Of a stretch of DNA of 22,312 nt, positions 6,607-13,892 are shown in pieces (the stretch's first letter is position 1; each line of letters opens with the position of its first letter). The stretch is from Sulfurimonas sp. GTDB taxonomy: Bacteria > Campylobacterota > Campylobacteria > Campylobacterales > Sulfurimonadaceae. The notes beneath the pieces are model-generated. The model ran no database searches, was not told the DNA's origin, and saw only the letters and a list, made by a program, of their open reading frames with translations. Location: contig WFPU01000250.1 in NCBI GenBank assembly GCA_015487435.1, forward strand, positions 1-22,312, read 5' to 3'. A program made the translations under genes and the position numbers.

Positions 6607-8835
6607 TTATTTGTCTATATCTTCTCTTGGTGTACGAGCTTTACATTTAACACATTCATATACATCTTTATTTCTATAAGTTCGTTCAGCTAAAAGACCA
6701 TTAGTACACCCTTTTTCTTTACACTTAATAGTAGTAGGCTCAAACTTACTTATAAATTTACAATCAGGATAGTTTCCACATCCCCAAAAAGGACCACGAC
6801 GAGATTTTTTTTGACTTATTTTACCACCACAATCGGGACAAGGAGTTTTACTCTCCACCTCTTCAACATTGATGCTCTTAGTATTTTTACAATCAGGATA
6901 ATTAGAGCATGCTAAAAATTGACCATTACGACCAGTTTTAACAACCATCTCTTTGCCACACTTGTCACAAATTTCGTCTGAGCCTTCCTCTTTTTTTTCT
7001 ACTTTATTTCCATTTTCATCTACTTGTTCAGTATATTTACACTTTGGAAAACCACTACAAGCTACAAAGTTTCCAAAACGACCACTTCTTAGAAGTAATT
7101 CTTCTGCACACTTAGGACATTCACGACCAAGAGGTTTTGCAAGTTTTAGAGATACTATGTTTTCTTTACCAGCATCAATTTGTTTCATGAAGTCAAAATA
7201 AAAATCTTGGAGAAGTTTTTGCCAATTTTCTTTCCCATCTGCGATCTCATCTAAACGCTCTTCCATCCCAGCAGTAAAAGATATATCAACAATATTTGCA
7301 AAGTTTTTCTCTAATATATCTGTAACTGTAAAAGCCATCTCTGTTGGTATGATTTGCTTTTTCTCAATGGTTACATATGTACGAGAAGATAAAGTTGCAA
7401 TAGTTGGAGCATAGGTTGATGGACGACCAACACCCTCACTCTCTAGTTTTTTAATCAGTGCCGCCTCAGAAAAACGAGCTGGTGGTTCAGTAAAGTGTTG
7501 TTCAGCTTTAATACTTTGAATCTCTGCGGTGTCTCCCTCTTTTAAAACAGGAAGAAGTTTATCTTTATCCTCAGCACCAGTTAAAGCATAAAAACCATCA
7601 AATGTAAGCTTACGACCACTTGCACGGTACTCAGAGTTTTCACCCTTAAAGATTATGCTTTGTTGCTCAAACTCAGCGTCATTCATTTGACAAGACATAA
7701 ATCGTTCATATATTAAACGATAAAGTTTTATCTCATCAGCTTTTAAAAACTTTTGAGCAATTTCAGGAGTAAAAGCTAACATAGTTGGGCGGATAGCTTC
7801 GTGAGCCTCTTGTGCACCTTTTGACTTTTTATTATATATTTTAGGCTCTGTAGGCAGATATTTTTTACCAAATCTATTTTCAATTACACCACGAACCATT
7901 GCTACAGCTTCACTTGCAAGATTTAATGAATCAGTTCTCATATATGTAATAACACCAGAGGTACCATCAGGAGTTTTTACACCCTCGTATAATGTTTGGG
8001 CTATCATCATAGTTCTTTTTGGAGTAAACCCAAGCTTAGATGATGCAGTTTGTTGCAAGGTTGAAGTCATAAATGGAGGTGGAGTTTTACTTTTTCTTTG
8101 TTTTGTCTCTATTTTTGAGATAATAAATGTATCAACTTCTACACTTTTAACTATAGCTGATGCACTATCTTTGTTCTTGATTGTAAGTTTATCAATCTTT
8201 TGATTGTTATGCTTAATAAGATTTGCTTCTATATTTGTTTTAAAAGATGTATCTATAGACCAATATTCAACTGGGATAAATGCTTTTATCTCTCTCTCAC
8301 GGTCTACTACTAGTTTTAGAGTAGATGATTGAACACGACCACCTGAAAGGCCTTTTTGAATCTTAGATGCTAAAAGAGGAGAAAGCTTATATCCAACGAT
8401 ACGATCAAGTAAACGACGAGCTTGTTGTGCATTTACCATATCCATATCAATTTTTCGTGCATTGTCAAGCGCATGTTTAATCGCAGACTTTGTAATCTCA
8501 TGAAATACAATACGAGGAAGTTCTTCTGGGTCTTTTTTTATAGCATGTGCAATATGCCATCCAATAGCTTCCCCCTCACGATCCTCATCGGTCGCGATAT
8601 ATACAGTATCTGCTTTTTTAGCTAAATCCTTTATCTCTTTAACAATTGCTGCATTTTCTTTCGCAACAGAGTATTTTGGTATTAACTCGTGAGTTTCTTT
8701 ATCTATAGTGATTCCAAATCTTGATTTTGGTAGATCTCGAATATGACCTTTAGATGCAATAACTTTATAATTTTTTCCTAAAAAGTTTGTAATAGTCCGG
8801 GCTTTTGCAGGCGATTCCACAATAATTAAGTTCAA
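6607..8835 (-). CDS. topA: DNA topoisomerase I
   Basis: 742 aa type IA topoisomerase that relaxes negative supercoils. The Toprim domain opens with NLIIVESPAKA and has the metal-binding DxDxE-like segment ATDEDREGE (81-89). LDRIVGYKLSP (143-153) and SGGRVQS (164-170) are core motifs, and the active-site tyrosine is Y298 in GVITYMRTDS. The C-terminus holds four zinc-binding elements, three of the CPxC...C-G/S-xxPxCK type and a last divergent CKEKGC...CVKC. The start codon is TTG (8833-8835), supported by AGGA six nt upstream; no ATG fits the conserved N-terminus. Housekeeping gene, divergent from the first flagellin gene. Confidence 0.97.
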   Translation of the reverse strand: MNLIIVESPAKARTITNFLGKNYKVIASKGHIRDLPKSRFGITIDKETHELIPKYSVAKENAAIVKEIKDLAKKADTVYIATDEDREGEAIGWHIAHAIKKDPEELPRIVFHEITKSAIKHALDNARKIDMDMVNAQQARRLLDRIVGYKLSPLLASKIQKGLSGGRVQSSTLKLVVDREREIKAFIPVEYWSIDTSFKTNIEANLIKHNNQKIDKLTIKNKDSASAIVKSVEVDTFIISKIETKQRKSKTPPPFMTSTLQQTASSKLGFTPKRTMMIAQTLYEGVKTPDGTSGVITYMRTDSLNLASEAVAMVRGVIENRFGKKYLPTEPKIYNKKSKGAQEAHEAIRPTMLAFTPEIAQKFLKADEIKLYRLIYERFMSCQMNDAEFEQQSIIFKGENSEYRASGRKLTFDGFYALTGAEDKDKLLPVLKEGDTAEIQSIKAEQHFTEPPARFSEAALIKKLESEGVGRPSTYAPTIATLSSRTYVTIEKKQIIPTEMAFTVTDILEKNFANIVDISFTAGMEERLDEIADGKENWQKLLQDFYFDFMKQIDAGKENIVSLKLAKPLGRECPKCAEELLLRSGRFGNFVACSGFPKCKYTEQVDENGNKVEKKEEGSDEICDKCGKEMVVKTGRNGQFLACSNYPDCKNTKSINVEEVESKTPCPDCGGKISQKKSRRGPFWGCGNYPDCKFISKFEPTTIKCKEKGCTNGLLAERTYRNKDVYECVKCKARTPREDIDK

Positions 8836-8926
8836 ATGTATTCCTATAATAGTATGGTGTTTTAATTTTGGAAGTTTAGCACAAAAAGTTTAAATAAGTG
8901 AATATTAAAAAAAAGTGCAAATCTAT

Positions 8927-8953
8927 TAAAGTTTTTTTTTCCCATGACGATGT
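8927..8953 (+). promoter_or_regulatory. Sigma-28 (FliA) promoter of the first flagellin
   Basis: TAAAGTTT (8927-8934), 11 nt, then GACGATGT (8946-8953). The -35 element is a perfect match to the FliA consensus TAAAGTTT-N11-GCCGATAA and the -10 keeps its CGAT core. The start codon lies about 75 nt further on. Expected for the major, late-class flagellin. Confidence 0.85.
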
Positions 8954-8967
8954 ACTAAATATATCAA

Positions 8968-9022
8968 GGCAAGGAAGCCAAGATTAAAATTAACTAGAGC
9001 GAAAGGCTCTTACCCAAAAAGG
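8968..9022 (+). promoter_or_regulatory. Structured leader with GGA motifs, possible CsrA target
   Basis: The leader contains GGC-AAGGAA-GCC (8968-8979), a short stem with GGA in its loop, then a 5-bp hairpin AGAGC-GAAAG-GCTCT (8996-9010), and the ribosome-binding site AAAAAGGA just before the ATG. GGA in a loop plus GGA at the Shine-Dalgarno is the pattern bound by CsrA, which is known to repress flaA in Campylobacter. The first stem is only 3 bp, so this is suggestive only. Confidence 0.35.
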
Positions 9023-9029
9023 ATTTATT

Positions 9030-10217
9030 ATGGGATTTAGAATTAACACAAACATTGCGGCAATGAACGCACATAGAAACTCTTCAATGACTAACTTAGG
9101 GCTTGACAAAAGTCTTAACGCACTCTCCTCAGGTTTAAGAATTAACAGAGCAGCAGATGACGCATCTGGTATGGCTATTGCAAATACTCTTCGTCAACAA
9201 GCTCAAGGTTTAGGGCAAGCAATTTCAAATGCAAATGATGGTATTGGTGTAGCTCAAACAGCAGATGGTGCTTTAGAGGAGTATATCAATATATCTAATA
9301 CTATTAGAACTAAAGCTATTCAAGCAGCTTCTGATGGTCAAACGCTACAAACTCGTGCAGCTATTCAAGAAGATATCGATCGTTTAATGGAAGAGGCACA
9401 AAATATTGCTACTACTACTTCATTTAATGGTCAAACTCTTTTAAATGGTGCTTTTCAAAATAAAGCTTTTCATATTGGTGCATATGCTGGTGAGACTGTA
9501 AAAATCTCTATTAGTGATACTCAAACCTCTCAAGTTGGAGAGTTTGCATTAGCAGAGGGGGCAGCAGTTACTGCACAATCTGCAGGAGCGGCTCCAGCAG
9601 CTTGGCAATTAGCAGTTACTGTTACAGCAGCTGATGGTACTACAACAGCAGTTGATACAACTTCTATAACACCAGCGTCAGGTGCTATCTCAAGTGCAGC
9701 AATGTCACAATCTATTGTTGACGCTTTTAATGCAAAAGCACAAATAGCAGGGGCTGATGTAAGAGCTAGTGTATATGAGTTGGATACTTCAACTATAGAC
9801 ACTCCTGCATACGGTATTCGTTTAGACTCTGGTAGTGACTTTACTGTAACTACAAGTACAAACGCTAGTGTAGCTGCAGCTGGATATGATACATCTCTAG
9901 ACAATAACTTTAGTAAGATTGATGTTACAACTCGAGAAAGTGCAGAAAAAGCGATTATCACTTCTGATTATACTCTTAGAGATCTTGATAAAACAAGATC
10001 AGATATTGGTTCTGTTCAAAATCAACTTGAGTCAACAATTAGAAATATCTCTGTAACTCAAGTAAATGTAACAGCAGCTGAATCACAAATTCGTGATGTT
10101 GACTTTGCAGCAGAGAGTGCAAACTTTGCAAAATTAAACATCTTAGCTCAATCTGGTTCATATGCTATGAGTCAAGCTAATGCTGTTCAGCAAAATGTGT
10201 TGAGACTTTTACAATAG
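9030..10217 (+). CDS. flaA: Flagellin (major, sigma-28 controlled)
   Basis: 395 aa, exported through the flagellar type III system and polymerised as the filament. The N-terminal D0/D1 region (MGFRINTNIAAMNAHRNSSM, then SSGLRINRAADDASGMAIAN) and the C-terminal D1/D0 region (SDIGSVQNQLESTIRNISV ... AQSGSYAMSQANAVQQNVLRLLQ) are typical. The central domain (about 170-300) is rich in Thr, Ser and Ala and is the probable surface and glycosylation region. No cleaved signal peptide, as usual for flagellins. AAGGA lies 7 nt before the ATG. The symbol is assigned by analogy with Campylobacter, from the sigma-28 promoter and order. Confidence 0.95.
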   Translation: MGFRINTNIAAMNAHRNSSMTNLGLDKSLNALSSGLRINRAADDASGMAIANTLRQQAQGLGQAISNANDGIGVAQTADGALEEYINISNTIRTKAIQAASDGQTLQTRAAIQEDIDRLMEEAQNIATTTSFNGQTLLNGAFQNKAFHIGAYAGETVKISISDTQTSQVGEFALAEGAAVTAQSAGAAPAAWQLAVTVTAADGTTTAVDTTSITPASGAISSAAMSQSIVDAFNAKAQIAGADVRASVYELDTSTIDTPAYGIRLDSGSDFTVTTSTNASVAAAGYDTSLDNNFSKIDVTTRESAEKAIITSDYTLRDLDKTRSDIGSVQNQLESTIRNISVTQVNVTAAESQIRDVDFAAESANFAKLNILAQSGSYAMSQANAVQQNVLRLLQ

Positions 10218-10240
10218 TAATTGAACTCTCTAAATAATTA

Positions 10241-10358
10241 GCTATTAGATTCTGGATGCCCGTAGGAAATACCCTTGGGGTGCAGTCCAGAGTGACGAAA
10301 CAATCGTCATTCCAAGCTTGTACCACAAGGGCATTACTTCGGTCACTTGGAATCTAGC
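10241..10358 (+). repeat. Complex palindromic intergenic element, copy 1
   Basis: Outer arms GCTATTAGATTC (10241-10252) and GGAATCTAGC (10349-10358) close over three internal hairpins: TCTGGA...TCCAGA, GTGACG-AAACAAT-CGTCAT and CCAAG...CTTGG. A shorter relative with the same outer arms and the same GAATGAC/GTCATTC-like core follows the second flagellin gene. It sits directly downstream of the first flagellin stop, where it could end or stabilise the abundant transcript. It resembles small dispersed palindromic elements seen in many bacterial genomes; copy number cannot be judged here. Confidence 0.7.
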
Positions 10359-10447
10359 TTATAATTAATCAAAAGTCTCAATAAATCTTTAACTTTTTAC
10401 TTGGCAATTAAAATATACCTCTCTTTTAAAAATTTTATTTTATTTTT

Positions 10448-10462
10448 TGGAACACTCTTTGC
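10448..10462 (+). promoter_or_regulatory. Sigma-54 promoter of the second flagellin
   Basis: TGGAACACTCTTTGC: the GG of the -24 element and the GC of the -12 element are 10 nt apart, as in the consensus TGGCAC-N5-TTGC. The only changes are in the CA of the -24 box. It lies 36 nt before the ATG, which leaves a short leader. Confidence 0.8.
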
Positions 10463-10498
10463 TTTAAATCCTAAATAACTATCATTAAAGGATTTATT

Positions 10499-11689
10499 AT
10501 GGGTTTTAGAATAAACACAAATATAGCAGCAATGAATGCACATAGAAACTCAGTGATGACTAACTTAGGGCTTGATAAAAGTCTTAACTCACTTAGTTCA
10601 GGTTTAAGAATCAATAAAGCAGCAGATGATGCATCTGGTATGGCTATTGCAGATTCTCTTCGTCAACAGGCCCAAGGTTTAGGGCAAGCTATTATGAATG
10701 CAAATGATGGTATTGGTGTAGCTCAAACAGCAGATGGTGCTCTAGAGGAGTATATTAATATATCTAATACTATTAGAACTAAAGCTATTCAAGCAGCTTC
10801 TGATGGTCAAACACTACAAACTCGTGCAGCTATTCAAGAAGATATTGATCGTTTATTAGAAAATGCACAAAACATTGCTACAGCTACCTCATTTAACGGT
10901 CAATCACTTTTAAATGGTGCTTTTCAAAATAAAGCATTTCATATTGGTGCATATGCAGGTGAGACTGTAAATATCTCTATTGGAGATACACAGATTGCAA
11001 ATGTTAGTGAATTTTCTATGGCAGAGGGTACAGTTGTTGCTGCGCAATCTGGTGGAGCAACTCCAGCAGCTTGGCAACTAGCAATTACTGTTACAGCTTC
11101 TGATGGCACTACAACATCAGTTGATACAGGTGCAGTAACACCAGCTTCAGGTTCTATCTCAAGTGCAGCTATGGCAAAAACTATTGTTGATGCTTTTAAT
11201 ACTGCTGCACAAATAGCAGAAGCTGATATTAGAGCTAGTGTATATGAGTTGGATAGTTCAACTATAGCTAATCCAGCGTATGGAGTTCGTTTAGATTCAG
11301 GTTCAGATTTCACTATAACTACTGGCACAAATGTTGGACACACAACAGGTGCAGCAACGACCACAGACTTAACCAATAATTTTGGTGATGTTGATGTTAC
11401 ATCTCGCGAAAATGCAGAAAGAGCAATTATCACTTCTGATTATGCACTAAGAGAGCTTGATAAAACAAGATCAGATATTGGTTCTGTTCAAAATCAACTT
11501 GAGTCAACAATTAGAAATATCTCTGTAACCCAAGTAAATGTAACAGCAGCTGAATCACAAATTCGTGATGTTGACTTTGCAGCAGAGAGTGCAAACTTTG
11601 CAAAATTAAATATCTTAGCTCAATCTGGTTCATATGCTATGAGTCAAGCCAATGCTGTTCAGCAAAATGTGTTGAAGCTACTTCAATAG
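10499..11689 (+). CDS. flaB: Flagellin (second copy, sigma-54 controlled)
   Basis: 396 aa, near-identical to the upstream flagellin over the first ~165 and last ~85 residues, with a more variable Thr/Ser/Ala-rich centre (DLTNNFGDVDVTSRENAERA replaces the first copy's DNNFSKIDVTTRESAEKA region). N- and C-terminal D0/D1 coiled-coil segments are intact, so it should polymerise. AAAGGA about 6 nt before the ATG. Separate sigma-54 promoter and a 281-bp spacer show that the two flagellins are independently expressed. In Campylobacter the sigma-54-dependent copy is the minor filament subunit; I infer the same role. Confidence 0.95.
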   Translation: MGFRINTNIAAMNAHRNSVMTNLGLDKSLNSLSSGLRINKAADDASGMAIADSLRQQAQGLGQAIMNANDGIGVAQTADGALEEYINISNTIRTKAIQAASDGQTLQTRAAIQEDIDRLLENAQNIATATSFNGQSLLNGAFQNKAFHIGAYAGETVNISIGDTQIANVSEFSMAEGTVVAAQSGGATPAAWQLAITVTASDGTTTSVDTGAVTPASGSISSAAMAKTIVDAFNTAAQIAEADIRASVYELDSSTIANPAYGVRLDSGSDFTITTGTNVGHTTGAATTTDLTNNFGDVDVTSRENAERAIITSDYALRELDKTRSDIGSVQNQLESTIRNISVTQVNVTAAESQIRDVDFAAESANFAKLNILAQSGSYAMSQANAVQQNVLKLLQ

Positions 11690-11705
11690 TAGCCCTCAAT
11701 ACTTT

Positions 11706-11781
11706 GCTATTAGATTCCGTGTCAAGCACGGAATGACTATATACTTGATCTTTCGTCATTCTAAACCTGATTCAGAATCTA
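11706..11781. repeat. Complex palindromic intergenic element, copy 2
   Basis: Between the convergent flagellin and maf genes. Outer arms TAGATTC (11711-11717) and GAATCTA (11775-11781); inside, the perfect hairpin ATTCCGTG-TCAAG-CACGGAAT (11714-11734), the pair GAATGAC (11731-11737) / GTCATTC (11755-11761), and ATTCT...AGAAT (11758-11779). The preceding GCTATTAGATTC matches the first 12 bases of copy 1. The many alternative pairings suggest a mobile or recombination-derived palindromic element; it may also serve as a bidirectional transcript end. Confidence 0.75.
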
Positions 11782-11799
11782 GGTTATGCAAGAAATTTA

Positions 11800-13785
11800 T
11801 TATTTTTCTACAATATTTTGGAGCTCTTTTTCGTATAGCTCCATCAATCTTTTTAATTGAATAACTATAATACTTTTCATTTTTTTTGTATGCTTTTTGG
11901 GATTGTTTAACTCTTTTGTATTAAAGAGATCTGCTACATAAGAGGCAATAGCCAAAAAATAAACAGTTAGAATCTCTTTGAGTTCACTATCAAAAGAGCT
12001 TAGCAATGATTGTATCATGAGTGTATAGTTTTGTAAAAATATATCTTTATTTGAAGGTGTGTTTTGCTGAAAATTATCAATTATTAGATGAAACTCTTTT
12101 ATCTGCATCCATTTTTTATTAAGCTCTTGTCTCTCTTCTTTTGATAGTTCTTTTAGCGAGTAAGTATCAAAAAGCTTTATTAATTTAGAGTATATCTCTT
12201 TTTTATCTACCTCAGACTCTATTTGTAAATCAGATATGCTTAATGGTATTGTTTGTTCAAGATATGCGCCATTACTAAGGTTATAAACTGTTTGGTTATC
12301 AGATTTTAAATTTTTAGTATAACGATTTATTACAAGAATAGACGATGAAAGTAGAGGAGTTGTTGGTACGCTATCTACAAAATTTCCTTTTACATTTAAA
12401 ATTGTTTCTGAAATTGAAACACTTTGTTGTATCTCATCTACATTTGAAGTATCTAAAGAGGTTGCTCCATGATGATCTTTTGAGTGAGTAGAACCATCTT
12501 CTGAAAGAGCAAAATCTAAACCAAGAAGATATGTTTGTTTAGCATTAAAAATTAAAGAGATTGCATAAGCAACTTCACCAACGCTAGCAGATTCTAGTCT
12601 AGTGTTTGCAAGTTTATACTTAGTACGATCTTCGATTAGATAAATTTTGTTTTTTGGGAATGTATCAAAAAGTATCTTTGGCACAGAGGCACTAAAAACA
12701 AAGATACTATTGGTTAAAAAATCAAAATCATCAAAAGAGTTTATAAGATTTACTGCCTCAGTTACCTTTTCATCTATTTGAACCACTATATCTGGTTTAA
12801 TATTAGACTTATAAAGCGTTTTTAATGCTGCAAATACAGCAACTAAAATAAATCTATCTGCATTTTCTTTAAGCCATTTTATATTTGCATGAAGTGATGG
12901 ACCAGCCCCAATGATAAGCATCGGTTTATCTTCAAAAAAATTCTCTTTATCTTTTTTTGTTAGCTCTAAAAATTTAAAATCTTTTTGTAATTTAGATAAA
13001 ACTGTTAGATTTTTATACAGAAGATACTCAACAGGGTAACTAGTTTCAGTACGAGAGACCAAAAAAGTTTGAATCTCTTTAATTTTTTCTTTGTAAAGTG
13101 ATGAGAATAGAGAAAATTTTAAGCTGTAGTTTCGTATAAAAGTGTTTGAGTAAAATGTTTGAAAAGTATCTCTAAACTCCACAGAGTTTTGTGCAACAGC
13201 AAAAAAACCTAATCGTCCCTCTAAAGCCTCTTTATAGTTACAAGTAAAAAGAGACAATCGAAAAAGCTCAATATCATCTTCAACTATTAACACAAGATTA
13301 ACACCAGTCTTCTTTATAATTTTAGGTAGATGCAGTGCCAATCCTAACCCTAAAAATATAAATTTATGCATCTCATTTATATGCATTGAACTATCTACAT
13401 TTGAATCATGGTAGTGCATGATTGGTGCTGTTGTAGCATATGTTGTTAGAGCATTTTGTTTTTCTAGTTTCTCAAGAGCTTTTTGAGTAAAATCAATGTT
13501 ATAAGAACAATTAATTATTTGATCATCTTTTTTAAAATTTATCTGTGATGTAAGCTCATCTGAAAATAATTCTGAATTTTGATTATAAAGAAAAATACCA
13601 CTAGATAGCTCAACAACATCAAAATAACCATCTTTATATTCTAAGTCATATTTTTGAGGATATCTACCATCTCCAAGAAGTGTATCAAGTGCTATAAGTT
13701 TACTGTAGAGTTCATTATGATGAAGTTTAAAATATTCCATATTTGTTTGGTAATTTGAAACAGCGATATCTTCTATATTTTGCAT
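11800..13785 (-). CDS. Motility accessory factor (Maf) family flagellin glycosyltransferase
   Basis: 661 aa. The central MptE-like/DUF115 domain starts near 287 with KPMLIIGAGPSL (glycine-rich nucleotide-sugar loop at 292-298) and continues through LVAVFAALKTLYKSNIKPDI, VVQIDE and YLLGLDFALSEDGSTHSKDH. The N-terminal part (about 15-280) and the helical C-terminus (about 530-661) match the usual Maf layout. Maf proteins transfer CMP-activated pseudaminic or legionaminic acid to Ser/Thr of flagellin in the cytoplasm before export. The position next to the flagellin genes and opposite a nonulosonate operon fits this. A strong AGGAG precedes the ATG. It is convergent with the flagellin genes and divergent from the synthase operon. 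Confidence 0.88.
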   Translation of the reverse strand: MQNIEDIAVSNYQTNMEYFKLHHNELYSKLIALDTLLGDGRYPQKYDLEYKDGYFDVVELSSGIFLYNQNSELFSDELTSQINFKKDDQIINCSYNIDFTQKALEKLEKQNALTTYATTAPIMHYHDSNVDSSMHINEMHKFIFLGLGLALHLPKIIKKTGVNLVLIVEDDIELFRLSLFTCNYKEALEGRLGFFAVAQNSVEFRDTFQTFYSNTFIRNYSLKFSLFSSLYKEKIKEIQTFLVSRTETSYPVEYLLYKNLTVLSKLQKDFKFLELTKKDKENFFEDKPMLIIGAGPSLHANIKWLKENADRFILVAVFAALKTLYKSNIKPDIVVQIDEKVTEAVNLINSFDDFDFLTNSIFVFSASVPKILFDTFPKNKIYLIEDRTKYKLANTRLESASVGEVAYAISLIFNAKQTYLLGLDFALSEDGSTHSKDHHGATSLDTSNVDEIQQSVSISETILNVKGNFVDSVPTTPLLSSSILVINRYTKNLKSDNQTVYNLSNGAYLEQTIPLSISDLQIESEVDKKEIYSKLIKLFDTYSLKELSKEERQELNKKWMQIKEFHLIIDNFQQNTPSNKDIFLQNYTLMIQSLLSSFDSELKEILTVYFLAIASYVADLFNTKELNNPKKHTKKMKSIIVIQLKRLMELYEKELQNIVEK

Positions 13786-13810
13786 AAAGACTCCTAAATT
13801 GTTAGTATGA

Positions 13811-13819
13811 ATTATAGCA
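13811..13819 (-). promoter_or_regulatory. Extended -10 promoter of maf
   Basis: On the minus strand TGCTATAAT, a perfect extended -10 element, 26 bp before the maf ATG. No good -35 is present at 17-bp spacing, which is common for sigma-70 promoters of this phylum. The -35 position falls on the -24 box of the divergent sigma-54 site. Confidence 0.7.
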
Positions 13820-13834
13820 AATAAAACTTTTTTA

Positions 13835-13849
13835 TGGCATGGAAATTGC
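13835..13849 (+). promoter_or_regulatory. Sigma-54 promoter of the sugar operon
   Basis: TGGCATGGAAATTGC matches TGGCAC-N5-TTGC at all but one consensus position with the exact GG-to-GC spacing of 10 nt. It is 43 nt upstream of the synthase ATG. It predicts a start of transcription near 13861 and places sugar synthesis under the flagellar sigma-54 class. Confidence 0.85.
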
Positions 13850-13892
13850 TAAATTATTTTTATGAATAATAAATTTTTAAAAGTTTAGTTAG

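Noticed and set aside
9530..9961. Open frame antisense to the first flagellin (143 codons), with a similar one antisense to the second flagellin (10939-11433).
   Set aside because: Both lie in the same relative frame and mirror the flagellin codon use. The similarity between them follows from the flagellin duplication, and there is no ribosome-binding or family signal.
13862..13888. Eight-codon ORF between the sigma-54 site and the synthase start, a possible upstream ORF.
   Set aside because: No ribosome-binding site, and its ATG would fall almost at the predicted transcript start. Not enough to call a regulatory peptide.
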